Shown in pieces: positions 1 to 11,691 of a stretch of 64,000 bases of DNA (within the stretch, counting starts at the first letter, position 1; each line of letters starts with the position of its first letter). The DNA is taken from contig NC_084469.1 of the NCBI RefSeq assembly GCF_027409185.1, forward strand, positions 35,901,293 to 35,965,292, written 5' to 3'. The position numbers were made by a program, and so were the translations under genes. The stretch comes from Cynocephalus volans (lineage: Eukaryota > Chordata > Mammalia > Dermoptera > Cynocephalidae). The notes under the pieces are model-generated. The model saw only the letters and a list, made by a program, of their open reading frames with translations. It did no database searches and was not told where the DNA came from.

Positions 1-1264
1 GGCCGGGGGTAGCCATGCTGAGGGACTGAGACGGGCTGAGGTGGGGCGTGGGGGAGGAGTGAGGGCCTGTCTGTGACTGCTGCCCTTGCCCCCTGCTGTC
101 ACTCAGGCCTCTGAGAATCCAGTACCTTCTGGTTCTGCTCTCCCCCTCTCTGTGGGCTTGGGAATGAGTTTGTGGATTTGTGGCTTCCCTTGTACTCCAG
201 AAATCTGCCTAGATCCACAGAATTTCTTCTGCCCCAAGGCTGGCCTTCTTTTTTAAAATAAAAAATGCAACACTATCAGAGTGAGTTATACACACGGGTG
301 CACCACCATGTGTGCGTTAAGATGTGTGTGATCACGGGACTTGTGTGACCCTTCATGATTCCTCATTTCAGTCAATCTGCCAGGCGGTGGAGCTGGAGGG
401 TGGAGCTGGAGGAAGGGCGACCCAGAGGGCCTCTGGCTTCTGGCACAGGGCCTTGGGGTGGGGCTGAGGAGGCCTCGCCCCGCCAGGAAGTGTGCTCAGG
501 CCTAACAGGCGGGGCTTCTCAAACGCCACCTCACAGAGATGGCCGAAGACTTGGGGTGGGGTGCGGGGTTGAGGGAACTGCCTGTCCTTTACCCTCTCCT
601 GCCTCCCAGGACCCTGCTCAGGAGGCTCCTCAGTGTGGAGAAGCCATTCAGAGGCACATCCTTCATCCACAAGCCTGTTCCTGGAGGGCCCTGACTTCTC
701 CATTCCTCTCCAAGCACCACCCTAGAACTCACCCATCCTGGGCCTGTGAGATGACCTCTGACCCCTCCCAGAGACAGGGCCAGGGCCAGCAACTCTACTG
801 CAGCCTCCCAGAGTCCATGCCCATCCTCTCAAGGAAGTCAAGCCTCCGTTTCCTTGCCTGTAAAGTGGGGATGATGGTAACGTGGAGGCTTTGCTGTGTG
901 TTGGCTTGACCAGGCTCGGCTACGTTCCCCAACTCCTTTTCCTGGGTGTTTCCTACTAGGCAGGTCACAGAGCTTCCCGAGGGAGGTCTGGAGGGGAAGG
1001 GCAGCAGCAGCCATCCCGTAGCTCACACACATGCGCAATTTAGTTTTTGAACCTAAGTTGGAGGCTTTACGTTTACCTTTGTTCAGCTCCGTTGTGCTGG
1101 TTTCAGTCCATCATCCCAGCCTGCTAAGGTGCTCCTGAGCCTCCAGGCTGTCATGTCGCACACGCCTGCTGGCTCTTCCTTCATCAGCACTGCTGACACC
1201 TTATGGCATGTTTTTGGGTGCACAGAGGGGAGGGGAAGTTAGCACCCCTGGAATTCTGACTTGG
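1..1264. other. Intergenic sequence downstream of CCDC42
   Basis: No gene is supported here. Open frames around 355-909 have no recognisable domain and look like chance frames in GC-rich DNA. A MIR-like core (phrases like 'cgtttccttgcctgtaaa' and 'gtggggatgatggtaa') lies at about 820-895 on the plus strand. The rest is unassigned. Confidence 0.6.
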
Positions 1265-1680
1265 TGTATTAGTCCATTTCTGTTGCTTATAACAAAATAC
1301 CTGGAACTGGATGATTTATAAGAAAATGAAATTTATTGCTTTTGGAATTTACTGAGTTTCAGAGGCTGGGAAGCCCACAGTCTAGGGAACACAACTGGTG
1401 AGGTGACTGTACAGTAATTCAGGGTGTCAAATGGTTAGGCTGGCGGAGCAGAGAGAGACAGAGTGCTCCTCCTGCACTCTCCTTTTAAAGCCCTCAGAAC
1501 CACACCCTTGGCCACCATTATTGATCCATTCACTAGGCGTGGTCCTCAATCAGAATCTAATCACCTCTTCAAGGCCCCACCTTTTCAATTACCATAATAG
1601 GATTTACTACCCTCAACAGTTACAGTGGGGATTAAGCTTCAGTGACTTAAATCGTGGGGGACAAAATTCAATCCGTATCA
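1265..1680 (-). mobile_element. Solo LTR of MaLR type (MST/THE1-like)
   Basis: Read on the minus strand the element begins TGATACGGATTGAATTTTG and ends GGACTAATACA, so it has the TG...CA ends of an LTR. It is flanked by the perfect 5-bp target duplication CTTGG at 1260-1264 and 1681-1685. The phrases around 'attagtccatttctgttgct' and 'acctggaactggatgattta' are typical of mammalian MaLR LTRs. No internal retroviral genes accompany it. The subfamily is not certain. Confidence 0.8.
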
Positions 1681-2005
1681 CTTGGGAAGCTGTCTTCATA
1701 GTTTCTAACAAGTCTTTGCATCCCAATTAGAAACACCAACTTAAAAATATATTTTTTGGAAGAGGTAGAGGAGAGAAGGGTCCTACGTATTCCCCCTGCT
1801 GGCCTGTTGCCCACCTGAACACTCCCTGTGTGTAAGTCTGAAGCCTGGGAGATGCCAGACCTGAAGTGTGGGGTCTGGTTCCTGGGCAGCCTAAGGGACC
1901 AGCTTTGACAGGGAGTGCTTTTGGGGGTCCTCCTCTCATTGACTTTCTTCCCCATGAATAAACTGCCAAAAAGAGAGAGAATGTAAGAACAAACTTATTA
2001 TAAAG

Positions 2006-2011
2006 TTTAAT
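2006..2011 (-). promoter_or_regulatory. CCDC42: Candidate poly(A) signal of CCDC42 (ATTAAA)
   Basis: ATTAAA, the commonest variant poly(A) hexamer, lies on the minus strand about 175 bp beyond the CCDC42 stop codon, followed by a T/G-rich stretch. No AATAAA is seen closer to the stop. This would give a short 3'UTR, which is an inference from position. Confidence 0.4.
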
Positions 2012-2184
2012 GTTTTCAGGGCTGGGCTGGACTGGGGCCTGAAGAGGAAACAGCAAGGTGTTCGCCAGCAGAGAGGCACCGGGGTCTTCCGCAGGCTGGG
2101 CTGGGCTGACTGGACTGCAAGTTCACCAGGAACTTACTCTCTCACAATCTCTGTCCCAGAACATTCTGGAAACATGCTGCTTCC

Positions 2185-2262
2185 TTAAACTCGGATTTGC
2201 TGTTGTTCCTTCTTCTTCACCTCTGCCCAGATGTCTGACAGGTCTTGAATAAACTGCTGGAT
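2185..2262 (-). CDS. CCDC42: CCDC42 coding exon 7 (residues 292-316 and stop)
   Basis: After the acceptor GCCTTGTTAG it reads [20 protein letters not shown] to QQIRV and TAA at 2187-2185. It is the terminal coding exon and was found by continuing the frame left open at the end of exon 6. Confidence 0.95.
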   Translation of the reverse strand: MQQFIQDLSDIWAEVKKKEQQQIRV

Positions 2263-5200
2263 CTAACAAGGCAAAGGGACCAGAGATAACCCCATCCAGC
2301 CAGAGGCCTCCCCCAAGCCCAGACAGAGCATCTCCTGGCGTTAACCTGTGAGGAGTTCATCACTTTCCTGTGACTGACTACTTGAGGGGGATGCTTTCCC
2401 TCTTTGACAAATTTTCTAGGTGAAATTGAGTATCAGGTTTAGCAGATTAGAAGCAATAAGTAGGAATGGAGTTGGGAACTCCTGGAGGCAGACATAGTGA
2501 CACTGGCAGGCTGACAGAAGGCAGAAGAGGAGAGAGAGGATCACAAGCAGACCGTGCAACCAAAAGCATGTAGCAGGCAGACAGCCCTCCACACTTCACA
2601 GCCCTCGAGGTGGTCATGTACTTGAAACCCAGAGCTGATGCTCCTTATAATCTTGAGCCATCAAGAGAAGCTTAAATTCTATCCACTAACTCCTGTTTTA
2701 AAGACATGTAATCACTGTGATGCAGAGGGAAGACCCATCTCCTGACATAGCTCTGGGGAAATCACTTCATCTTTCTGGAACTCAGTTTCCTCAACTTTAC
2801 AAAGGGAAGAGAGAGAGAAGGTTGGCCCCCCTGGACTCTAAGAATACTTCTCCTTCTCAAGACTGTCTCTGGAGATGGGACCACACAGTCTATCAGAGAC
2901 AGTCCAGTGCTCTTGACAACCCTGTTAGCCACTGATACTATTACCGATATAATTCCTATTTTGCAAAAGAGGAAACAAAGAGTCAATGAATTAAAGCCAC
3001 TTTCTCAAGATTACAGAGAAGACAAATTGAGCATTTCCCAAAATATTTTATTGTAATAAGCAGTCGTATGTCCCCCAAATACAGCATATATTGAGTTTGA
3101 ATTGTCTTGGTCATTTGCAGAATCCCTTTTCCTAAGCTGTACTGTGTACCATGATCCTAGTTCTGTGTAAGCAGCTGCCTTACGAAACCAGTCCTTGCCT
3201 CTGTTGTAGAGATGTTTTTGAGACTGTTTATTCATTGAGTGTCTCTGAAGCCTCATCGAGAAATTTCACTTAGAACTAAGTGCGCAGGAAAGATATGAAT
3301 TTCAGATTTTTTTTTTTTAAGTAGGGAAAGTGCCTCTCAGTTACTTGCTTTTTTTTTTGTCTTATGTTTCATATTCATTCACCAAATACTTATTGAGTGC
3401 CTACTGTGTGCCAGGCATTGTTTTAGGCACTAGGGGATAGAGCAGGGAACAAAACATACAGGAAGCCCAGACTTCAGGAGCTTACTTTCCAGTATTTCAG
3501 AGCAGAGCTAAAGGCTTGTGCAAAGGAACAAGTAATTATTTAGTCGTGGTTCTCTGCATGTCAGAAGAGGCACTGCGAGTGCATCTGCTGGTGCAGGGTT
3601 TCTCTAGGTGTGGGATGGGTGTACTTCGGTCATAAGTGAATTGATTTTAGGTGGCACATGAACATGGATGGCATTAAACAACTTTGAACACACAGTGAAA
3701 AAGTTTCCTTTCACTTCCTTTCAGTTACTTCAAAGAATGTCCGAGATTGGTACTAATATAACTTTAACACATCTCTAAACCTGCCAATTTCTCTTTTTAA
3801 CAAAGAGTGGGCCTCAAGCACAAGCCTTTTAGCAAGCCGCAGTATCTCACTAGAATTTAAAAGACTGTTTTGCCAACTAATGAATTCAATAGTGGGTCCC
3901 TGCTACTGCCATGTGGATTGGGGCCAAGAAGGGTGTTAAAGCTAATGTAGTGGTTCTCAAAGTGTGGAACCCCAACCAGCAGCATCACCTGGGAACTTGC
4001 CGAAAATGCTAATTCACGGGTTCTCATCTCCGACCTACTGAGTCAGAGACTCTCGGGGTGGGGCCCAGTAACACTCCCCACCCTGCAGGTGATTCTGATA
4101 CTCTTAGAATTTGAGAGCCACTGCTCTGGTTCATTCCTCCACTCAATCACTCGGAAACCTCCTTGGCCCAGCCGACCCAACCTGCCCCAGTGCCTGCTCT
4201 TCCTCCTACCGTGTCCAGCTGTTTGTGCGTGTCCTCCAGTGACACGTTGGCCACCTCCTTTAACTGCTTGCTCACAATCTGGAAGAGGTTCAGCGTTGCC
4301 ATCTTAATGGTGCCAAGCAGGAGGGTCTTCTTGGCGGCAGTGTTCTGGATGTGCGCCCAGCGAGATTCCTAGGGAGGGGGTGAGCTGGTGTGTGTGTGTG
4401 TGTGTGTGCATGTGTGTGCACATGCATGGCCCTTACTCACCCATCGCCCAGGAGCCCTGGGACCCTCACCCAGATGATGACATCACTGCGGGCACGGTCG
4501 AAGCGCATCTGCAGCCGCGCCAGCTCGTTGTTGTGCTGCAGGATCTCATCGTCCTTCTCTTCCATGTAGCGTGCCAGCCGTGCCTTGGCACGCTCGATCT
4601 TCTCCTGGCCCTCTTGTGCAGACTGCATGAGGTCGTGGTGCATGCTCACCAGCGTCTTGTAGCGTGCAATCACCTCGTGGATCTCCTCGAACTGCAGCCG
4701 GGGGCTCAGATCACTGCAGTGCCAAGCCCCAGGGGGCTCGATGCAGCCTCCCTGGTCCACCAACCCCCGGCCTGGACGCCCGGATACCTGGACACCTGGA
4801 CATCTGAACATGGGGGGCAGGCAGGCTCAGGGCTAGGGTCAAGAGCAGGGGCTATGAGGACGTTGGAGTCCTGCTGCCTGGTTCTCCTGGGTTAGTATGA
4901 GCCAAGGTCCATGTGTTGTGGGGGCCGAGGAGGAGGGATGCACATCTGGACCAGGGGTTCTTGATTTTAGCTGCACATTAGTTAGAATCACTTGGGGAGC
5001 TTGAAAAAGGACATCTGCCAGGCCCCACCTCCAGAGATTTGGATTAATAAGCAGGTCTGAGGTGGACCCTGGCCTCTGAATTTTACAAAAGATCTCCAGG
5101 TGATTCTAGGCTCTGCCAGGGTTGAGAATTGCTGGTGTGTGGGGGGGGTATTTTGAGATGTTTTCCAGGGCAGTCATTTTCCTGTTCAACAAGAATATAC

Positions 5201-8200
5201 CAAGAATTGTTTACAAGCCAGGAGCTGTGCTAAATGCTAGGGGCATAGCAAGAGATAAGAAAGCCAGACACTGCTCTGATGAAGCTTACAGCGGGGGACG
5301 GGGGTGTGAAGAAGGAGGACTACAGATGAGTAAACAGTCAGTTACAACACAGAGTGATAAGCCCTATCTATGACTGGGGGATAGGGCTGGATGGAGACTG
5401 TGGGGCAATACCATCATGCATGGCGCTCTCTGGTATTTTGTCCAACATTTGCTGAGGGAGAAGTGGGGGCTGGGGAGGGTACCAGTGGGGCAGGTGGCCT
5501 GCCAGGCTCAGCTTGCCTCCCCCAGCATGGTCCGCAACCAGGCCACTCCAGCCCTAACCCTCAGGCCCACTGAGCAGAACAGGAGCCCTGCAACCCCCCA
5601 TCTTTAGAAGGCTGCATGAGCACCAGCCCGTGATGCCAACTCGCCTCCCCAGGGCCTTATCAAAGTGTGCCTTCCAGCCACCCAGGGGACACACCCTGAG
5701 TGCTTTCTTCATCCCATGACATTTCCAGTAACAGGTTGGTGTCCTGTGAACTGCCTTGCTGGCTTTTCCCCGAATATGCCTCTTTAGGGGAAGGGCCACC
5801 CAATCCAACATTGGTGGAGGTGGGAACAACCAGAAAAGGTCTCCTGGGAGAAAGGATGACTGAAATGAGACTGGAGGTTTGAAAAGAAGATAGCCAAGCA
5901 AAAGCAGGTGGGGGCAGGTGAGGCATTGTTTCAGGCAGAAGGCACAGCCTGGGTAAGGACGATGGGGGCGGGGAGGTGTCACGTTCAGGATGCTGGAGGT
6001 AGTATGAATGGCCTGTGTTCAAGATGGGGAGGGAGATATTGACCTTAGGAAGAAGGAAAAGAAAGTGCCCAGTAAGCCCTTTACCCACTGATGGATTTTT
6101 AAAAAGTAGAGAGAGAATTCATGTCTGCATTTCTGAAAGTTCACTGGGCACACCACACAAGAGCATACAGCAGTTAAAATGAATGGACTACATCAGAGCC
6201 ACAGGAACTCATCTCTAAAACTTAATGCTGATGTCAAAAGGACTCAAGTGTCAACTTGAAGAGGCTCCCACTGCCCAAAGATGGGAGAATTTGAATATCA
6301 GTAACAATAAGCACAAAGGATTGGAACATATCAAATATGTCAAAAATCCATGAGTTCATAATGATACTAAAAACATTACAGGTCATGGGGGGGGGGGTGT
6401 TGGAGAACCAATTCATTATATTGAAAACTATAAAAAAAGAATCAAGCTTTTTCTTTAAGATCCCCATAGTAATAAAGTAGATGATAAAGGAAAGATTCCC
6501 TTTATGAAGTCCTTTTCTTTATGGTAGTATTCTAGCTAGTAAATGAAGGATGTCAGAAAATTTTTGCCCTTTTCAGTCAGTATCTGTCCCCCACCTGTCC
6601 CGAGGAAACCAGTATTCTGACTTCTATCACCAAAGATTAACTTTACCTGACCTTAAACATACAGTATATCCTCTTTTGTGTCTGGCTTCTTTTGCTCAGC
6701 ACAATGTGACATTTAAGAAATGTATCCACCAGATGGCAGTGTGAGGGGCCTTGCTTGGACCCTGGTTGGAACAAACCTCCTGTACAAAAAGTCTTTGTGC
6801 AGTAATTGATATTGATATTGATATTATGAAATTACTATCAAATTTTTACTAGTTGTGACAATGGCATTGTGGTTGTGCTGAAAAGGGCTCTCATCTTTTA
6901 GAAAAACGTATTGAAATACTTATGGGTGAAACTGTAATTTGCTTCACAATGGTGGAGGTAGGAAAGTGTGGGGGATGGGACTATGAGTTGACAGTTGCTG
7001 GAATTAGGTGAGGAGTAATGGGTGTTCAAAAGACTATTCTCTTAACTGTTGTGTATGTTTGAAATTTTCCATAATAAAAAGGTTCTTAAAAAGCCAGTGA
7101 TTGGGGGCCGAGCCTGTGGCGTCCCGAGTGCGGCGCTGGGAGTGCAGTGACGCTCCCGCCGCGGGTTCGGATCCTATATAGGAATGGCCGGTGCACTCAC
7201 TGGCTGAGTGCCGGTCACGAAAAGGACAAAAAAAAAAAAAAAAAAAAAAAAAAAGTCAATGATTGGAAAAAGCAAGTAATAGAAGGATTGTACAATACTA
7301 GTCATCGTTTATGCAATATGTTACAAAACAATGAAAATGAGAAATTAAAGCATCAGGATACTGGTGACCTCGGAGGAGAGGGGAGGAAGACTGAGCTTTG
7401 GAAGGACACATAAGGGGTTTCAACTACTGGGAGTGTTTTATTTAAGAAAAAAGAATCCAGGACAAATAGAGGAAAAGATCACTACTTGACAAAGCTGAGT
7501 GGTGAGTACTTGGGTGCTGTTATGTGTTTCTCTATACTTTCCAGTATGCTTAAAATATTTTGAACAAAATGAAGAAAGAAAGAGAGAAAGAAAAGACCAT
7601 GCTGGCTGTAGAAGGCTAAAAGGGCTGGCTGGGGACGATGCAGCATTAAACTGCGGATGAGGTACACTGGCGGTCTGGACAAGGCAGGGGCAGGGGCTGG
7701 ATTCCAGAAATACTTAGGAGGCAGAATAGACCAGATCTCCTGATTGATGGCTGTGGATTGAGCAAGAGGGAGGAGTCAGGGATGAGGCCCACATTCTGGC
7801 AGGGCTGTGGGTGGGTGGCTGTGCCATTCTCCAGCACAGGACACATCAGAGGCAGGGCTGGCCCGGGGGTGGCAGGAAGCAGATGGGATGAGTTAGATGT
7901 AGAGTCCAGCTCTGAATTTGAGAAATATCTTACAATTTACCTGCTGTTTTAATAGGTGGTCTTCCCATCCCCCACCCCCCCAAAAGCCTATCATTAAATG
8001 AACAACTTATCTTAAAGTAGGTAGTACCTTAGAATGGAGGAAATAACATAGATTTGGGACTCAAGCATAAATAACTCTCACGTGCATGCACGTACACATG
8101 TGCCTTTAGACAGATACAGCCACAGACAAACATGTAGAACAGACACACAACATACGCAGACACATTTACACAGTTGTCATTTACACAGACACACAGATAC

Positions 8201-11200
8201 ACCAGCAGGTCTTCACCCCTCCAGCCTCACCAGAGGCCTTTTCTAGCTGCTTTCCAGGGCTGGCCACATCTCCTCAGAGCAGGGTGACTGTCCCTGCAGA
8301 GCCCCAGGAGCCTAAGCCCTGGGGAAGAGGAGGTGGGGCTGAGGAAAGCTCACCTCGGAGTTCTCCACCACCTTCTCCAGGTACTTGTTGAAGATGGAGT
8401 AGTCGTGCAGCTTGGCGCTCAGCCGCTGGTGCTCCAGTCGCAGGGTCGCCATGTCCTGCTTGGCCTTGGCCAGCTCCCGCATGCGCTGCCTCTTGAGTTC
8501 TCGCTCCTTGTTGGCTTTCTTCAGGGCGCGGATCCGTTTCTGGTCATTCTCCTGGGGCCGGGGGAGGTGGTGTTGGGCAGACAGCCTCGACCTGCCCTCC
8601 CTGGGTCCAGGCCTACCTGGGGCCATGGAGCTCCAGCCCCACTCTGTCTGCTGAGCTCAGACCACCCTAGGGATGCACAGAGATTACTAGGCTGCCCATG
8701 TGGGAGACAAGGTGCAAAGGAAAAGGATCTCTGGGGTTATTTGAAGCTAGTTGAGGGGATTTCTGTGGACTGAGGTAGGGCTCAGGGTGCTATGAGAACA
8801 GAGTTTTAGTTTAAAATCAAGAGGTGGCCTTGGGAGGAACAGACAGGAAATGATTCTGATTCCATGGGATTTGGGTTCTGGACTTCAGAGAGTGGACGGG
8901 GAGAACTCAGGAGAAAAAAGGGTTGGGGAAGACCCATATTGTACCGGGCTTAGTGTCTGGACAGAACTCAGCCCCAAGGAAAGCTGAGAAAGTGGGAGCA
9001 GGGACCCTTCTGACAAAGCTTCTGTTGTTTCTAAGTGGTGGCCATCTGTCCTAGGGCAGATTCCTGGGCCAGAGCTGGGAGTTCTGATTTGGTCCTTGGT
9101 ACATCTATTCTCCAGCTGTAGAAATGTGAGGCAGTTGCCCCTTGCTCCCTTCCAGAAGCTGGGGCAACAGTGCTTGAACTAGAGGGAGATGAGACAGGAG
9201 ATGTGCCTGGTCCAGAGAGCTGGTGGGGTAAGGCCGTTCCAGAGAGCATGTTCTTAGGAGCTCAGACTGGCTTCCACCGGGGCTGGAGGAGGTGGTGCAG
9301 GCAGTTCAATGCCCAGAAAAACAGAACCAGGCTTGGCTACTGCACTTGGTCCGACCTCGCTGCCTTCCTCCTTCTGCAAAGCCCTCTCCCAAGGTTAGGG
9401 ACAAACCCAGCACTCTCACTGCACTCATGTGGCTCCTTTCTCCCTTCAGGGGCCCCGTGATTGCATGAGGATGGGTGTGTGGGGGTGGTGGCATGTGGAG
9501 GAGATGGAGGAAGGCATGCAGAAGGTTTGTGCTCAGCCCTCTAAGCTGAGGACTGAAGGACCCTAAACCAGTGGCTTGCAAATCTACCCGTGTATCAGAA
9601 CTGCCTGGGGAGCTTTTAAAAATTATAGATACCTGGGCCCAAACTCAGATCTGCTGAAAGCCAGGAGAGAGGAGGATGTCCCCAGGGTTTGTATTTGCAA
9701 CAGCTCTCCAGGTTTCCAAAGCTGCTGACCCTCTGCTAGCCATTTGGAGGACCTCTCACCCACAAATCTCCTGCTGCCCCAACCACTCCATGAGATTTTC
9801 TGTGGCCAGCAAGAAGAACTGGACCTCTGGACAATGTGTCCAACTCACAGACTTCCCTTCTCACATGGTTTAGCCTCAGAATGTGGTGGGAGATGCTTAA
9901 GAGCAGGGCTCCTCTGAGCAGAGGCCAGCTATTAGCCTCCTGGAACTGGGCCAAGCCCTTCAGGGATCCATAAGTGCTGGCTGGAGTGGGTCTAGATAAA
10001 TCCAGATTTTAAGATAATTAAAATTCTCCTTTCATGACCAGTTGAGAGGGGTTGTCCCAGAATAGACTCTGGTGCCTGGTCTTTCAACCATCCCCTGCGT
10101 GGACCTTCAGTGCAAGGACAAGGACAAGGACAAAGGAGTAAGTTGGATGGGGGGTCTAAAACCCTGTCTCATCCATGGTTGTATCCCCAAGTGCTTAGCT
10201 CTGACCATGGCACATTCACTCATTCATTCATCCATCCACCATCTACTCATTCATTCACTGGATAAACTGTATGTCCCAGGTACTGGTAAGGAAATAGGGA
10301 ACTGAAGGGGGGAAATAGGAAACTAATCTAAAGGGGGCAGAGACTGACAAGTAAACAGGAAATTATAAACACAGTGATAGGAGGGGGCCATAAAGGATGC
10401 CTGGGGAAGGCACCAGGCATTGTTGGAGCACCGAGGATGCTCTTAACCCAGGGTGAGGAGTCAGGCTAAGTGAGGAGGGGCAGGAACAATTTGCCTGACC
10501 GTAGAGTGTGGATCCCACAGCCTGCTGCAGCAGCTCACACCCCTTCAAACCTGGATGAATTGCTCAAACTTCTGGATGTGGGCCTTCAGCTGGGCTTCCT
10601 TGATGCCCAGTTCTTCCCAGCGCAGGTTCAGGGTTTCCATTTTACGCTGAAATGTCTTTGGGGGTGGAGGAGCAGAGAGATCAGGAGGCCCCTGACATGA
10701 ATACTGAGGAAGACTCCAGCATCCCCTGCCCCACAGTCTCTATCTCCAGGCCCAGAAGAATCCATAGGAGTCCTCCCACTTCCTACCCCATGCTAGGCTC
10801 AGAGCAGAGCATCCCAGGACACTGGTACCCCCAAGACTCAGATCTTTTCTGTTCTCCACCACCCAGGACACCTGGCTCCAGCTGCATCCACCCACAAAAT
10901 GGTGGGCTGTCCTCAGGCTCTCCCTGAACCCCAGCCCGCTCTCCCTTCCTTCCTGCACCTTTGCACCCCACCCCGAAGTCCCCCACCTCCTTCTTCTGCT
11001 CCATAGCATGATGCATGATCTTGGCCTCCTTTTTCTTCTCCAGCAGCCGGATGGATGGGGACTCCGACTGCTCCTCACCATGGGGGAACTTCCTGCCCAA
11101 GACATGGGCAAGAAGGGCCTGTGGGTTCTGAGAGCAGAGGCGGGCTGGGGCTGGGAGTAACGCGCAGTGACAGATACCCATGGGGAGGGAAAGGGGTCCT

Positions 11201-11485
11201 CTCCCCCACCCGAGTGAACAGGATGGTGGGTTGAGAAGAGTATGAGGCCATGCTGGCACTCAGGGAGTGCTGGGGCGGGGTGGGGACCAGGGTGATGGGG
11301 TGATCTGGTGCCAGGGTAATTTGGGGCACTGGGTTATAGGAAAGCAGGGGACAGGTTGGAAGGCACAGAGGAGGGGGGCCAGCCGGGGCCTTGGACACTC
11401 ACTGCAGCAGTTGCAGCAGCCGCTCCCCATACTGCAGCCGGAAGTACTCGGCCAGGTCTTCCTCTTCCATGATGCCCAGACTCAT
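2185..11485 (-). CDS. CCDC42: CCDC42, coiled-coil domain-containing protein 42 (7 coding exons, complete)
   Basis: Seven coding exons join on the minus strand: 11485-11403, 11092-10987, 10655-10551, 8551-8354, 4691-4470, 4368-4210, 2262-2185. Every junction has AG/GT ends and keeps frame, giving 316 residues, the human length. The start is [20 protein letters not shown] and the end is [10 protein letters not shown] plus TAA. The protein is almost wholly alpha-helical coiled coil from about residue 45 to 270 (DUF4200/CFAP73-type family). It has charged heptads such as [19 protein letters not shown] (residues 99-117) and the conserved [17 protein letters not shown] (165-181). Knowledge of the family: in mouse it is testis-enriched, sits at the manchette and head-tail coupling apparatus, and is needed for sperm flagella and male fertility. 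No frameshift or in-frame stop was seen. Assignment is very secure; exact UTR limits are not known. Confidence 0.97.
2710..3010 (+). repeat. Ancient MIR-like repeat remnants in CCDC42 intron
   Basis: Phrases such as 'ctcagtttcctcaactttac' and 'tattttgcaaaagaggaaac' are diverged MIR/ancient SINE cores in the first 3'-side intron. Identification is by eye. Confidence 0.4.
3370..3545 (-). repeat. LINE L2 3' end
   Basis: The plus strand reads 'cttattgagtgcctactgtg' followed by 'ccaggcattg', the reverse complement of the conserved L2 3' terminus. The element runs toward lower coordinates. Confidence 0.75.
3950..4135 (+). mobile_element. MER5A-like hAT (Charlie) DNA transposon remnant
   Basis: The ends 'agtggttctcaaagtg' and 'tgagagccactgctc' are near-inverted. 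The core 'cagcagcatcacctgggaa', then 'ctactgagtcagagactctc', is the MER5A consensus pattern. It is non-autonomous and non-coding, inside intron 6, 75 bp from exon 6. Confidence 0.8.
4210..4368 (-). CDS. CCDC42: CCDC42 coding exon 6 (residues 239-291)
   Basis: 53 codons in phase 0: [20 protein letters not shown] through [10 protein letters not shown]. The acceptor is CCCTCCCTAG and the donor ACG/GTAGGA. Confidence 0.95.
4386..4418. repeat. (GT)n microsatellite beside CCDC42 exon 6
   Basis: An uninterrupted GT run at 4388-4408 continues as tg/ca-rich sequence. It lies within the short intron between exons 5 and 6. Confidence 0.85.
4470..4691 (-). CDS. CCDC42: CCDC42 coding exon 5 (residues 165-238)
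   Basis: 74 codons in phase 0, from [14 protein letters not shown] to [12 protein letters not shown]. The acceptor is CCGGCTGCAG and the donor TGG/GTGAGG. This is the best conserved exon by eye. Confidence 0.97.
4955..5135 (+). mobile_element. MER5-type DNA transposon remnant
   Basis: 'agaatcacttggggagcttg' and 'gatctccaggtgattctag' followed by 'gttgagaattgctgg' match the MER5A/B pattern. It is diverged and lies in the intron between exons 4 and 5. Confidence 0.65.
5165..5370 (-). repeat. LINE L2 3' end fragment
   Basis: Diverged copy of the L2 terminal sequence ('caggagctgtgctaaatgct', 'gatgaagcttacagcg') in reverse orientation. Confidence 0.55.
6100..7092 (+). mobile_element. Old L1 (L1M-type) 3' end
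   Basis: AT-rich sequence ends with 'gaaattttccataataaaaa' at about 7060-7080, the usual terminus of old mammalian L1M elements. The upstream part is too diverged to assign confidently. No intact coding sequence. Confidence 0.55.
6726..6739 (+). promoter_or_regulatory. CTCF-type motif CCACCAGATGGCAG
   Basis: All 14 positions fit the consensus CCASYAGRKGGCRS on the plus strand. It lies in the large CCDC42 intron. Occupancy cannot be judged from sequence. Confidence 0.5.
7104..7254 (+). mobile_element. tRNA-Ile-derived SINE (colugo t-SINE/CYN-like)
   Basis: It begins GGGGCCGAGCCTGTGGCGTC, contains a degenerate pol III B box (GGTTCGGATCC) and the internal 'ctatataggaatggccggtg', and ends in about 27 A. 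Flanks GCCAGTGATTGG (7093-7104) and GTCAATGATTGG (7255-7266) are a target duplication with two changes. The second half is shorter than in the copy at 27210. SINEs with this layout and no unrelated tail are characteristic of Dermoptera. Confidence 0.8.
8354..8551 (-). CDS. CCDC42: CCDC42 coding exon 4 (residues 99-164)
   Basis: 66 codons in phase 0 between the acceptor GGCCCCAG and donor GAG/GTGAGC. It encodes the most charged part of the coiled coil, including [20 protein letters not shown]. Confidence 0.97.
9560..9740 (+). mobile_element. MER5-type DNA transposon remnant
   Basis: 'cagaactgcctggggagct' and 'caacagctctccaggtttc' follow the MER5 pattern, with heavy divergence. In the intron between exons 3 and 4. 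Confidence 0.55.
10551..10655 (-). CDS. CCDC42: CCDC42 coding exon 3 (residues 64-98)
   Basis: The acceptor CCCCCAAAG is followed by [20 protein letters not shown]. The exon is exactly 35 codons in phase 0. The donor is CAG/GTTTGA, weaker than consensus. Confidence 0.95.
10987..11092 (-). CDS. CCDC42: CCDC42 coding exon 2 (residues 28-63)
   Basis: The acceptor TTGGGCAG precedes G AAG TTC, completing codon 28 (Q). It encodes [20 protein letters not shown], where the coiled coil begins. The donor is GAG/GTGGGG. Confidence 0.93.
11403..11485 (-). CDS. CCDC42: CCDC42 coding exon 1 (residues 1-27 and two bases of codon 28)
   Basis: The ATG at 11485-11483 has context GTCACCATGA, with a purine at -3. 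The exon ends after CA and is followed by a strong donor, GTGAGTGT. The second ATG (M6) is less likely because human CCDC42 also starts at the first. Confidence 0.95.
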
Positions 11486-11691
11486 GGTGACAGTGACCTA
11501 GGGCCCAAGTAGCTGACTCTTCACAGTGAAACAGGGGTGGCAGAGCCCCAGGCGGCTCAGGGGTGACTGGGCTCTTGCCTGTCCCCTCCTCCTGCTTCCA
11601 GGGTCCCACAGAGGGCGGGTATGTGAGAGACTCAGCAGAAAGTGGCTGGAGGCTGAGGATCGGCAGCTCAGGACGATGTGTTGGGAGATCT

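Noticed and set aside
355-909. 184-codon open frame on the plus strand
   Set aside because: No domain, no splice or promoter context, and part of it overlaps a MIR-like fragment; typical of a chance frame in GC-rich mammalian DNA.
7104-7254. Possible functional tRNA gene
   Set aside because: The A and B boxes are degenerate, the cloverleaf is incomplete and an A tail with target duplication shows it is a SINE.
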